Shown here: one piece after another, positions 17,113 through 25,721 of the stretch
How the letters are laid out: the number at the start of each line of letters is the position of its first letter
Numbering within the stretch: the stretch's first letter is position 1
Source: an uncultured Chitinophagaceae bacterium
GTDB taxonomy: Bacteria; Bacteroidota; Bacteroidia; Chitinophagales; Chitinophagaceae
Length of the DNA stretch: 36,921 nt
Direction of reading: 5' to 3'
Assembly (NCBI GenBank): GCA_903884185.1
Contig: CAISDV010000173.1
Location: 1 to 36,921 of the forward strand
The notes under the pieces: model-generated
Told to the model about the DNA's origin: nothing
Databases searched by the model: none
The model's input: the letters and a program-made list of their open reading frames with translations, nothing else
Made by a program: the position numbers and the translations under genes

Positions 17113-17397
17113 GTTGTGTAATAAACAAAATGTTGCTCAGGGAACCTCTCAAAGCCGAGCCAATATCTTACGAGCAAGCATTTTTCTTCAAGTTATTTCT
17201 TGCCATTCAAACCTATTTTGATACAGTTCGGAGCTATTTTGATGCCATTCAGATCATTTTGTAGTAAGTATTAAATAATTAACAGTTCAATATCTACATT
17301 AGGGTAGCATATATACCTGGTAAGATGGTTAGGTGTAGGTCCTTCCAGGTACTTAATAATAATTGTATTATATAAGTAACGCCAAAACGCCCCTCTT
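17113..17397. other. Intergenic region upstream of the adhesin gene
   Basis: 285 nt of AT-rich DNA without a recognisable gene. It contains the 21-bp-period array at 17201-17263, a further ACAGTTCAA word at 17282-17290, and an interrupted inverted repeat TACCTGG (17314-17320) / CCAGGTA (17345-17351). No perfect TAnnTTTG box was found close to the start codon. Confidence 0.6.
17201..17263 (+). promoter_or_regulatory. Three 21-bp tandem units, LytTR-site-like
   Basis: Units begin at 17201, 17222 and 17243; each has TTC at positions 6-8 and ATTTTG towards its end. The middle unit contains ACAGTTCGG (17223-17231), which fits the LytTR consensus [TA][AC][CA]GTTN[AG][TG]. The same positions in units 1 and 3 are GCCATTCAA and GCCATTCAG (about 6/9 and 7/9). 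A 21-bp period is the spacing expected for paired LytTR half-sites. Function is inferred only. Confidence 0.4.
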
Positions 17398-19212
17398 ATG
17401 AAACTATCTGCCAAAATCTTGTTTAGTATCGTTATATGCATATCTCTTTCACAACAACTAAAAGCACAAACAGTAACTACCTTTGTTAGTTCAGGTCTAT
17501 CAAATCCGTTCGCGCTTGCATTTGATGGCTCAGGTAATTTATATGTGACTAATTCAGTAGCCAATAACATTGCTAAAATAACCAGCGGTGGGGTAGTTTC
17601 GGGTTTTGTTAGTTCTGGATTAAATTTTCCCACGGGGTTGATATTTGATTTAGCAGGCAATTTGTATGTATGTAATGACGGATTGAATAATATTAAAAAA
17701 GTAACCAGTGGCGGGGTAGTTTCAACATTTGCTACCGGAGTAACTAACCCACAGAACATTACTATCGATGCTGCCAATAATTTTTTATATGTAGCGAATT
17801 CCGGTGATAATACTATCAGTAAAATTAGCCTTCCGGGTGGTGTTGTTACGACCTTTGCTACCGGGCTAAATAGTCCTTATCCAATCACCATCGATGGTTC
17901 AGGCAATTTATATGTAGGTAATACAGATGACGGTACTATTAGCAAAATAACCAGCGGAGGTGTGGTTTCAACTTTTGCTTCCGGAGTAATCAATCCACTT
18001 GGCCTCGCTTTTGATGGCTCGGGTAATTTATACGCATCAAGTGTTGGTGATATTAAAAAGATAACCAGTGGTGGGGTTGTTTCAACATTTGTTACGGGGC
18101 TAAACAATCCATGCGGCATGGTATATGACGGCATTGGTAGTTTATATGTCGCCGAGCTTACTAATAGTGACATTAAAAAAGTAACAATTGGTCCCGGTAT
18201 TGCTGCTACAGGAACACTGAGCGGATTCAGTGCTTGTGCAGGATCAGCTTCCACCGCGCAGAGTTTCACTGTAGCCGGTGGTAATTTAACTTCGGGCATT
18301 TCAATAACCCCACCTGTTGGTTTTGAAGTATCCACTTCTTCTAGTTTTGCTTCTTCGGTAGGAACCAACGCTTCGCCACTTGTGTTAACACAAAGCGGAG
18401 GTTCTGTGAGTACCACAACTGTGTATGCAAGATTAACAAGTTCTGCAACCGGTACTCCTTCAGGAAACATTGCCTGTTCCTCTACCGGTGCTACTACACA
18501 GAATGTGGCAGTAAGTGGAACGGTGAATACAACTGCTATCAGTTCGTTTACTCCATCCAGTGGCGTGGTTGGTAGCCTTGTTACAATAACAGGAACCGGT
18601 TTAAGCAACCCAACTGCCCTTAGCATTGGTGGCGTTGCAGCCATTGTTATAACCAATACAGGTACTCAATTAGTAGCAATGGTAATGCCTGGTGCAGCAA
18701 CCGGAACGGTAAGTATAACAACTGCCTGCGGCAGCTCAAGTGGTGCAGGAAATTTTTCAGTAGGTACGCCACTGCCACCCACTACACAGCAGGGCAACAA
18801 ACTAGTGGCTTCAGATAATACAGGTAATGCACTACAAGGTACATCTGTTGCTTTAAGCGCTGATGGCAATACTGCCATTGTTGGTGGTTATCAGGATAAT
18901 AGCGGTGTGGGTGCAGCATGGATATATACCCGCTCAGGAGGTGTTTGGACACAGCAAGGCGCTAAACTGGTAGGCACCGGCAGTATTGGAAATGCCAACC
19001 AGGGTAACGGCGTGTCTTTAAGTGCTGATGGTAATACGGCTTTAATAGGTGGTGCGGGAGATAATAGTTCTGTAGGAGCTGTATGGGTGTTTACCCGCAC
19101 AGCGGGGGTATGGTCGCAGCAGGGTAGTAAGCTCACAGTCTCTGATAATATTGGCACTGCGGGCGTGGGCCGCAAGGTATCGCTCAGCGCAGATGGTAAT
19201 ATACAGCATTAA
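17398..19212 (+). CDS. T9SS adhesin, N-terminal fragment (first of three frames)
   Basis: N-terminal 604 residues of a giant cell-surface protein. Residues 1-24 are a signal peptide ending LKAQ. Residues about 27-265 hold six NHL-like repeats (pattern NPxxLAFDGSGNLYV...ITSGGVVSTF), probably a beta-propeller. Next come an Ig-like module (about 268-378, with TPPVGFEVSTSSSFASS), an IPT/TIG-like domain (about 380-460, FTPSSGVVGSLVTITGTGL) and the first blades of a second propeller (SLSADGNTA...GAVWVFTR...GVWSQQG). The frame stops at 19210-19212 inside blade 3. The gene DNA reads GGTAATATACAGCA where sibling blades predict GGTAATACAGCA, so a 2-nt insertion is evident and the reading continues in the next frame. 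Confidence 0.85.
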   Translation: MKLSAKILFSIVICISLSQQLKAQTVTTFVSSGLSNPFALAFDGSGNLYVTNSVANNIAKITSGGVVSGFVSSGLNFPTGLIFDLAGNLYVCNDGLNNIKKVTSGGVVSTFATGVTNPQNITIDAANNFLYVANSGDNTISKISLPGGVVTTFATGLNSPYPITIDGSGNLYVGNTDDGTISKITSGGVVSTFASGVINPLGLAFDGSGNLYASSVGDIKKITSGGVVSTFVTGLNNPCGMVYDGIGSLYVAELTNSDIKKVTIGPGIAATGTLSGFSACAGSASTAQSFTVAGGNLTSGISITPPVGFEVSTSSSFASSVGTNASPLVLTQSGGSVSTTTVYARLTSSATGTPSGNIACSSTGATTQNVAVSGTVNTTAISSFTPSSGVVGSLVTITGTGLSNPTALSIGGVAAIVITNTGTQLVAMVMPGAATGTVSITTACGSSSGAGNFSVGTPLPPTTQQGNKLVASDNTGNALQGTSVALSADGNTAIVGGYQDNSGVGAAWIYTRSGGVWTQQGAKLVGTGSIGNANQGNGVSLSADGNTALIGGAGDNSSVGAVWVFTRTAGVWSQQGSKLTVSDNIGTAGVGRKVSLSADGNIQH

Positions 19213-19253
19213 TAGGAGCAAATGGTGACAATAGCAATCAGGGAGCAGCCTGG

Positions 19254-22200
19254 GTGTTTACCAGGACGGGAGGTGTATGGACACAACAGGGTGCTAAGCT
19301 GTTAGGCACAGGAAACATTGGTGCTACTACTTACCTAGCCACTTCTGTGTCATTAAGTGCGGACGGAAATACGGCAATAATAGGAGGGACTGGCGACAAC
19401 AGTAACGTTGGCGCTGCCTGGGTGTTTACAAGAACCGGGGGAGTATGGTCGCAGCAGGGTAATAAGCTTATAGGCACAGGTAATACAGGCATTAGAATGC
19501 AGGGTTTCGGCTCAGCCATTAGTGCAGACGGCAACACAGCAGTAGTGGGTGGAGTGGGCGCTATCTGGGTGTTCACCAGAACAGGCGGTGTATGGACACA
19601 GCAGGGTAATAAATTGGTAGGCACTGGTAATGTTGGTATTACAGGCCTTAATGCCTCTTTGAGTGCAGATGGCAATACAATGATAACATCAGGTACTGAT
19701 GATGGTACCTCAAGTGGCACTGCATGGATATTTACAAGAAGTGCAGGAGTATGGAAACAGGCAGGCAGCAACCTGGTGGGTACTGGTAGCATTGGCACTC
19801 CACAGCAGGGCTTCAGCTCTGCCATAAGCGCAGATGCCAGCACCAGCATTATGGGTGCAAATGCTGATAATGCTGCTGTTGGAGCCAGTTGGGTATTTAT
19901 CTATACACCCGCTGCGATCACAACAACAGGTACTTTAACTGCTTTTACAACCTGCGCAGGTACTGCATCGGCGAGCCAGAGCTTTACTGTTAGTGGCATA
20001 AATGTTTTAGACAGTATTATTGTAACGGCCCCGGCAGGATACGAGGTATCAAAAGATAACAGTGTATATAGCAGCACAGTTAGTTTGGTACAGGTGGGCG
20101 ACAGTGTAGCCACCACAACAATATATGCAAGATTATCTGCCAGTGCCAGCGGAACACCATCAGGTAATATTACAGTTGCTGCAGCAGGCGCCACTACAAA
20201 AAATGTAGCAGCAAGCGGAACGGTGAATGCATTGCCAACGATCACAACGGGGGTTATTGCAGGAGTATCCACTTTTGCTACTTCATTCAGCATCCCTTAT
20301 TCGGCAACAACAGGCAGTCCCAATCAATATTCTCTCACTACAGGTACCACGGCCATGAGTGGTTTTGACCCAGTGATCAATACAACACTTCCTGCAACAC
20401 CTATCAGCATAACCATTCCTGCCAGTTCTGTCAATACATATAATTTTAATATAACGGTAAAAAATACCACAACGGGTTGTGTATCTGCCAGTGTTCCGTT
20501 ATCGCTTACTGTACTGCCACCTGCTATTACAACTACGGGTACATTAACTATTTTTAATACCTGTGTAGGTACAGGAATTCCTTCAACGGCTCAAAGCTTT
20601 ACGGTAGCCGGCACTAATTTAACTGCCAATATTACTCTTACACCACCGGTTGGTTTTGAGGTATCCACTTCTGCTACTTTTGCTTCTTCGGTGGGCACTA
20701 ATGCTTCGCCACTTGTTTTAACTCAAAGCGGCGGTAGCATAGGCACTACAACTGTTTATGCAAGATTAGCTGGTTCTGCAACCGGTACTCCATCAGGAAA
20801 TATTGCCTGTACTTCTACCGGCGCCACCACACAGAATGTTGCCGCCAGCGGAACAGTAAATGCACTGCCAACGATCACAGACGATGTAATTGTGGGTGTA
20901 TTAACTACTGCTACATCATTCAATATTCCTTACCCGGGCACAACAGGAAGCCCTAATCAATTTTCACTTACTACGGGTGCAAGGGTCATGAGTGGTTTTA
21001 GTACTATTACCAATGCCTCACTCACATCATCCCCTTTGATCATACCTATTCCTGCCAGCACTCCTAATACTTATGATTTTAATTTAACCGTAAGGAATAG
21101 TACAACCGGTTGCATATCCGTTAACCACCCATTATCACTTATAGTAATAACACCTTCTATTACGATCACCGGAAGCTTAACAGCTTTTAGCACTTGTACC
21201 GGAACAGCTTCTTCTGCACAAAATTTCTTTGTTCAAAGCTTTGGTTTAACTGCCAATGTTTCTATCACACCACCTGTTGGTTTTGAGATATCCACTTCTG
21301 CTACTTTTGCTTCTTCGGTAGGTACCAATTCTACGCCGTTGGTAATAACCCAAATAGGTGGCGATGTGGGACTCGTAAAAGTATATGTAAGAATAACAAG
21401 CAGTGCATCGGGCACTCCATCAGGAAATATTGCCTGTACATCTACCGGGGCTGTTACACAAAATGTAGCGGCCAGCGGAACGGTAAATGCATTACCAACG
21501 ATCACAACAGGGGTTATTGTGGGTGTACTAAGTACCGCTACATCTTTCAGTATTCCTTATTCAGCAACAACCGGAAGCACTAACCAATATTCTCTTACCA
21601 CAGGTGCAACGGCCATGAGTGGTTTTGATGTTGTGAGCAATGCAACACTTGGCACAACACCTATCAGCGTAACTATACCGGCAAGTGCTGCCAATACTTA
21701 TAATTTTAATTTAACGGTAAAGAATTCTACAACAGGTTGTGTATCTGCCAATGTTCCGTTGGTATTAAGTGTAACTTCTGCAACTATAACCGCTACCGGT
21801 ACTTTATCTGCAGTTGCTACGGTGTATGGCACGGCATCTGCAACCACCAGTTTCAGTGTTTCAGGTACAAATCTGTTAGCAGGTATTCTTGTTACTGCGC
21901 CTGCCGGGTTTGAAGTATCTACTGCTGCTGATTTTTCTTCTAACAGCGGCACCAGCATTACTGTTGGCACTGCTGGAACTATAGCTGCCACTACGGTATA
22001 TGCAAGGCTTGCGGCAACAACAACCGTAGGTTCTTATTCAGGAAATATTGTATTGACCAGTACCAGTGCCACAACAGTAAATGTTGCAACGGTTTCGAGT
22101 ACGGTTACTGCAAAAGCATTGACCATTACCGGAATGACCGCGAATAATAAAGTTTATACAGGAACCACTGCTGCAAGTTTAACAGGTACTGCTGCTTTAA

Positions 22201-23459
22201 GTGGTGTGTTAAGCGCTGATGCAGGAAATGTAACAGTAAGCGGAACACCAACAGCAACGTTTGCTTCTGCAGGTGTAGCCAATAATATAGCAGTAACAGT
22301 AAGTGGTTATACTATCAGCGGTAGCGCAGCAGGCAATTATACTGTAAGCCAGCCAACAGGGTTAACAGCCAATATCACTCCGGTGGCACTCACCATTACG
22401 GGAATGACCGCAAGCAATAAAGTTTATACAGGAACCACGGCTACAAGTTTAACAGGCACTGCTGCGTTAAGTGGCGTGCTAGGTATTGACGCAGGAAATG
22501 TAACAGTAAGCGGAACACCAACAGCCGTCTTTGCATCAGCAGGCGTGGGTAACAATATTGCAGTAACAGTAAGTGGTTATACGATCAGTGGGTCTGCATC
22601 AGGAAATTATACGGTGAGCCAGCCAGGCGGTTTAACTGCTAATATCACTCCAGCGCCATTGACAGTTACCGCAAGCAATCAAACTAAAACGTATGGCACT
22701 GCTGCTACTTTAGGTTCTACTGCGTTTACATCAACAGGCTTACAAAACAGTGAAACCATTGGTACAGTTGCACTTGCCAGCACGGGTTCAGTTGCTACTG
22801 CTGCTGTGGGTACTTATCCCATCACTATCAGTACAGCCGCAGGCGGAACATTTACTGCAAGCAACTATACCATCACTTATACCTCTGGAACATTAACAGT
22901 GAATCCTGTTGCATTGACCATTACTGCCACCAATCAAAGTAAAACATATGGTGTAGCGGCAACTTTAGGCACCACTGCCTTTACATCAACAGGTTTGCAA
23001 AATGGTGAGACGATAGGTACAGTTACACTTGCCAGTACAGGTGCAGTTGCTACGGCCGCGGCGGGCACTTATTCAATCACTATCAGCACTGCTGCAGGCG
23101 GAACATTTACCGCTAGCAATTATACCATTACTTATACCTCCGGAACATTAACTGTAAACCCAGCTGCATTAACTATTACAGCAAGGAATCAAACAAAATG
23201 CCAGGGTGCATCATATACTTTTACGAATGCTGATTATACAGTAACGGGATTGATTACCGGTGATGCAGTAACAGCCGTTACATTGACCAGCGCCGGTTCC
23301 GGATCTGCTGCTTTGGCAACAGGTTCTCCTTATACAATCGTTCCAAGTGCTGCAACAGGAACAGGATTATCCAATTACACGATCACTTATACCAATGGTT
23401 CATTTACCATCACTCCGCCACCAACAGTAACTCTATCTGCTAATCCTTCTGTTGTCTGA
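19254..23459 (+). CDS. T9SS adhesin, central repeat fragment (second frame)
   Basis: Continuation of the adhesin; coding really resumes at about 19203, and the GTG at 19254 lies inside a propeller blade, so it is probably not a start. It completes a seven-blade propeller (blades 3-7, to about 19905). Next are Ig-like/Big modules repeating about every 610-634 bp (starts near 19916, 20526, 21160, 21786; pattern TGTLTAF, TPPVGFEVSTSATFASS, TVYARL, SGTVNALPTIT). Two YDG-type domains of 90 residues (22121-22660) and three MBG-type domains of 85 residues (22661-23425) follow. The composition is rich in Thr, Ser, Ala and Gly with few charged residues, as in extracellular stalks. The frame stops at 23457-23459 and the C-terminal sorting domain is in the third frame. 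There is no signal peptide of its own. Confidence 0.82.
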   Translation: MFTRTGGVWTQQGAKLLGTGNIGATTYLATSVSLSADGNTAIIGGTGDNSNVGAAWVFTRTGGVWSQQGNKLIGTGNTGIRMQGFGSAISADGNTAVVGGVGAIWVFTRTGGVWTQQGNKLVGTGNVGITGLNASLSADGNTMITSGTDDGTSSGTAWIFTRSAGVWKQAGSNLVGTGSIGTPQQGFSSAISADASTSIMGANADNAAVGASWVFIYTPAAITTTGTLTAFTTCAGTASASQSFTVSGINVLDSIIVTAPAGYEVSKDNSVYSSTVSLVQVGDSVATTTIYARLSASASGTPSGNITVAAAGATTKNVAASGTVNALPTITTGVIAGVSTFATSFSIPYSATTGSPNQYSLTTGTTAMSGFDPVINTTLPATPISITIPASSVNTYNFNITVKNTTTGCVSASVPLSLTVLPPAITTTGTLTIFNTCVGTGIPSTAQSFTVAGTNLTANITLTPPVGFEVSTSATFASSVGTNASPLVLTQSGGSIGTTTVYARLAGSATGTPSGNIACTSTGATTQNVAASGTVNALPTITDDVIVGVLTTATSFNIPYPGTTGSPNQFSLTTGARVMSGFSTITNASLTSSPLIIPIPASTPNTYDFNLTVRNSTTGCISVNHPLSLIVITPSITITGSLTAFSTCTGTASSAQNFFVQSFGLTANVSITPPVGFEISTSATFASSVGTNSTPLVITQIGGDVGLVKVYVRITSSASGTPSGNIACTSTGAVTQNVAASGTVNALPTITTGVIVGVLSTATSFSIPYSATTGSTNQYSLTTGATAMSGFDVVSNATLGTTPISVTIPASAANTYNFNLTVKNSTTGCVSANVPLVLSVTSATITATGTLSAVATVYGTASATTSFSVSGTNLLAGILVTAPAGFEVSTAADFSSNSGTSITVGTAGTIAATTVYARLAATTTVGSYSGNIVLTSTSATTVNVATVSSTVTAKALTITGMTANNKVYTGTTAASLTGTAALSGVLSADAGNVTVSGTPTATFASAGVANNIAVTVSGYTISGSAAGNYTVSQPTGLTANITPVALTITGMTASNKVYTGTTATSLTGTAALSGVLGIDAGNVTVSGTPTAVFASAGVGNNIAVTVSGYTISGSASGNYTVSQPGGLTANITPAPLTVTASNQTKTYGTAATLGSTAFTSTGLQNSETIGTVALASTGSVATAAVGTYPITISTAAGGTFTASNYTITYTSGTLTVNPVALTITATNQSKTYGVAATLGTTAFTSTGLQNGETIGTVTLASTGAVATAAAGTYSITISTAAGGTFTASNYTITYTSGTLTVNPAALTITARNQTKCQGASYTFTNADYTVTGLITGDAVTAVTLTSAGSGSAALATGSPYTIVPSAATGTGLSNYTITYTNGSFTITPPPTVTLSANPSVV
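22121..22660 (+). repeat. Two tandem 270-bp repeats (YDG-type domains)
   Basis: Copies start at 22121 and 22391. Both encode TGMTAxNKVYTGTTAxSLTG, then GNVTVSGTPTA and SGYTISGSAxGNYTVSQP, with high DNA identity over long stretches, suggesting recent duplication or gene conversion. Confidence 0.85.
22661..23425 (+). repeat. Three tandem 255-bp repeats (MBG-type domains)
   Basis: Units start at 22661, 22916 and 23171, exactly 255 bp apart. Units 1 and 2 are close copies (NQTKTYGTAATLGSTAFTST against NQSKTYGVAATLGTTAFTST; both contain GTFTASNYTITYTSGTLTVNP). Unit 3 is diverged (NQTKCQGASYTFTNADYTVT). Confidence 0.85.
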
Positions 23460-23919
23460 TATACAGTTAAATGCCGCCTCGGTTCCGGGTGCAACTATTC
23501 TTTGGTCAAGCTCATTAGCTACCAGCACCATTGACAATGTTTTTGGCTTTGCACCAATAGCAAGAGTGCTCGATAATACTACTTTCACTGCAGTGATCAC
23601 TACTGGTGCCGGATGTACAGCAAGCGGTACAGTAAATGTTACCGTGGTAGATGATTATAAGGTCACGCCACCAATATTATTCTCTCCTAACGGCGACGGA
23701 GTCAATGATAAAATGGTAATAGCCAATTTGGATGCTTACCCTCTTAACTCACTGGTAATATTGGATAAGAAAGGGAAGCTGGTATACCAGGCCACCAACT
23801 ATGCCAATGGATGGAATGGTATAATCGCTGGCAAGCCAATCGCAGTAGATACTTATTTCTATATTTTAACAGTCAATGGCAAAGTAGAGAAACATGGATC
23901 TATAACAGTGGCTTACTGA
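23452..23919 (+). CDS. T9SS adhesin, C-terminal fragment with type B sorting domain (third frame)
   Basis: C-terminal 155 residues of the adhesin. The first half (SDIQLNAASVPGATILWSSS) is a PKD/Ig-like strand region. The second half is a gliding-motility-associated C-terminal domain (T9SS type B, CHU_C-like): PPILFSPNGDGVNDKMVI, LVILDKKGKLVYQ, YANGWNGI and DTYFYILTVNG. This domain targets proteins for type IX export and surface attachment. The apparent TTG start at 23452 is only the frame entry. The frame is the same as that of the N-terminal fragment (offset 6054 bp, divisible by 3). A 1-nt change between 23431 and 23457 would fuse it to the central fragment. Confidence 0.85.
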   Translation: MSDIQLNAASVPGATILWSSSLATSTIDNVFGFAPIARVLDNTTFTAVITTGAGCTASGTVNVTVVDDYKVTPPILFSPNGDGVNDKMVIANLDAYPLNSLVILDKKGKLVYQATNYANGWNGIIAGKPIAVDTYFYILTVNGKVEKHGSITVAY

Positions 23920-23954
23920 TCACCATTAAATTATTAAAAGTAAAAGACATTCAA

Positions 23955-24854
23955 ATGAAAACGATCAACATAAAAAATATAGCCACTGTTTGTTTAGCAG
24001 TATTATTGTCAGCAAGTGGCATAAAAGCACAGCAGCAATCTTATACTCCGGTGAGCCAGTATTTTCAAAACGGGTATTTATGGAATCCTGCTTATGCCGG
24101 AAGCAAAGAACATACTTCCGTATACGCTTTGATCAATAACAGTTGGATCGGTTTCGATGGCGCTCCTGTATTAGCTATGGTTAGCGTTGATATGCCTTTT
24201 GGAAATTTCTCCGGAGCTGGGTTTCGCTTTATCAGTGACAAAAGTGGGCTGCTGCAGCGCACAAGCGGCAACGTAGATTATTCTTTTACTGTTAAGATGA
24301 ATGAAGACCAGCGCCTGAGATTAGGTATCACAGGCTCTGTTTACAAAGAGCAACTAAATACTTCTGCTTATATAAATGGTGTATATGATCCTGCGGTTGC
24401 AAGTTTTGCACAAAAGGGATGGCAATTTGAATCAAACTTCGGAGCAGTGTATGAGCACAAAAAATTTTCGGCTGGTGTAGCGGTATATAATTTGATCCAT
24501 AATTTACAAAAAGGAGGAAGCGGGCAATCTGATTATGCAGTAGCGAATTTTATGGTCTCCAATAAATTTGTATTAGCTAACAAGGACATGAGCATTAAAC
24601 CAATGGTCTCATACAGAGTATATTCTAATGTAGAAGGATTATTAGATATTGGCGCACAGTTTGAATACGACCATATATTTCATGCCAGCCTGATCTGGCG
24701 CAACAACAGCAGTATTGGTGGCGGATTGGGTGTGATACTCAAAAACGTTGGGCAACTAAACGCATACTATTTCAGCAATAATAAATATGGTTATGGCCAA
24801 CAATATGAAATAGGCCTGGGAATACCAGTTGGGAAATCTGCGCCTAAGAAATAG
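23955..24854 (+). CDS. PorP/SprF-family type IX secretion membrane protein
   Basis: Outer-membrane beta-barrel protein of 299 residues. The ATG at 23955 gives a proper signal peptide (MKTINIKNIATVCLAVLLSA, cleavage near IKAQ); the frame opens further upstream only because it overlaps the adhesin end. PorP/SprF features are SQYFQNGYLWNPAYAGSKEH after the signal, AMVSVDMPF, GAGFRFISDKSGLLQRTSGNVDYSFT and the repeated aromatic strands to the C-terminus. In Flavobacterium johnsoniae, SprF is needed for secretion and attachment of the type B substrate SprB; here the gene lies 35 nt after the type B adhesin and should serve it. It is not the core PorP of the secretion machine, since no porK-N neighbours are present. 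Confidence 0.92.
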   Translation: MKTINIKNIATVCLAVLLSASGIKAQQQSYTPVSQYFQNGYLWNPAYAGSKEHTSVYALINNSWIGFDGAPVLAMVSVDMPFGNFSGAGFRFISDKSGLLQRTSGNVDYSFTVKMNEDQRLRLGITGSVYKEQLNTSAYINGVYDPAVASFAQKGWQFESNFGAVYEHKKFSAGVAVYNLIHNLQKGGSGQSDYAVANFMVSNKFVLANKDMSIKPMVSYRVYSNVEGLLDIGAQFEYDHIFHASLIWRNNSSIGGGLGVILKNVGQLNAYYFSNNKYGYGQQYEIGLGIPVGKSAPKK

Positions 24855-24860
24855 GAGGCA

Positions 24861-24892
24861 GTTACCAGTTGCTAGTTTCTGGTTGCCGGTTC
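24861..24892. repeat. Intergenic ACCGGCAAC-type repeat, copy 2 (opposite strand)
   Basis: On the minus strand this block reads ACCGGCAACCAGAAAC then TAGCAACTGGTAAC. It shares words with the iscU-iscA spacer repeat (16675-16707). It sits 6 nt after the PorP/SprF stop. Confidence 0.55.
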
Positions 24893-24982
24893 TGAATAAT
24901 TCATTTAATAAAAAGACATCTTAAAAAATCTATAAATATTCGTCCCTCACCATCTCTCAGCGTAACATTGCCCAATATCAAT

Positions 24983-24990
24983 TAGTTTTG
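24983..24990 (+). promoter_or_regulatory. Promoter -7 box of gldF
   Basis: TAGTTTTG matches TAnnTTTG perfectly and ends 5 nt before the gldF ATG at 24996. Transcription would start at about the start codon, suggesting a leaderless message or use of the second ATG at 25002. No -33 TTG lies at standard spacing. Confidence 0.4.
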
Positions 24991-24995
24991 AGGCT

Positions 24996-25715
24996 ATGTG
25001 GATGATCTGTAAAAAAGAATGGCAACAGTTTTTCAGCAGCCTTACAGGTTATATAGCCATTATTGTATTTCTCCTTGTGAATGGGCTGGTGTTATTTGTG
25101 TTTGAAGAAAACATCTTCGACTTCGGCTATGCCACCCTGGATCATTTCTTTCAATTGGCGCCCTGGATATTTCTTTTACTGATCCCCGCCATTACCATGC
25201 GCAGTTTCTCTGATGAATTTAAAGGCGGCACGTATGAGCTTTTGCAAACACTTCCATTAAGCCGCTCGCAGATCGTGTTGGGCAAATTTTTTGGAAGCCT
25301 GCTTGTTGCATTGGTGGCATTGCTTCCTACCATTATTTATATCATTAGTATCCAGTATTTATCTTCAGGGCAGGGGCTTGATATGGGCGCCGCCATTGGA
25401 TCTTATGTAGGCTTATTTTTTCTTGCATCCGTATTTACTGCTATCGGTATTTGCACCAGCAGTTTCACTAACAATCCTTTAGTAGCATTGATCATCAGCA
25501 TGATCGCCTGCGCATTATTCTTTTATGGTTTCAGTTCCATCAGTCATATGCAGGGCATAAACAATACTGCCGGGTATTATATTGAAATGGCGGGTATAGA
25601 TTTTCATTACCGCAGTATCAGCCGCGGTGTGATTGATACGCGCGATATTATTTATTTCATCAGTGTGGCGGGGTTATTCTTATCTATCACCAGCCGTAAC
25701 TTAATCAAGCGATAG
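24996..25715 (+). CDS. gldF: Gliding-motility-associated ABC transporter permease GldF
   Basis: Inner-membrane permease, 239 residues with about six transmembrane segments. It begins MWMICKKEWQQFFSSLTGYI, the usual GldF opening, and carries ITMRSFSDEFKGGTYELLQTLPLSRSQIVLGKF, the hallmark loop of ABC-2 permeases of this family. It abuts gldG, the standard arrangement. The ATPase GldA is not in the window and is often encoded elsewhere. In flavobacteria gldF/gldG mutants do not glide, but many non-gliding Bacteroidota carry the pair, so motility is not proven. Confidence 0.95.
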   Translation: MWMICKKEWQQFFSSLTGYIAIIVFLLVNGLVLFVFEENIFDFGYATLDHFFQLAPWIFLLLIPAITMRSFSDEFKGGTYELLQTLPLSRSQIVLGKFFGSLLVALVALLPTIIYIISIQYLSSGQGLDMGAAIGSYVGLFFLASVFTAIGICTSSFTNNPLVALIISMIACALFFYGFSSISHMQGINNTAGYYIEMAGIDFHYRSISRGVIDTRDIIYFISVAGLFLSITSRNLIKR

Positions 25716-25721
25716 GTGAAC

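Noticed and set aside
19190-19215. Programmed ribosomal frameshift in the adhesin
   Set aside because: There is no heptameric slippery site or downstream structure, and the 2-nt insertion relative to sibling blades explains the break more simply.
17398-23425. CRISPR array or satellite DNA in the repeat-rich region
   Set aside because: The repeats are in frame, long and domain-sized, with no 20-40-nt unit and spacer pattern.
23811-23954. Longer PorP/SprF protein starting inside the adhesin end
   Set aside because: The ATG at 23955 directly precedes a good signal peptide; the upstream extension is an out-of-frame shadow of the sorting domain.
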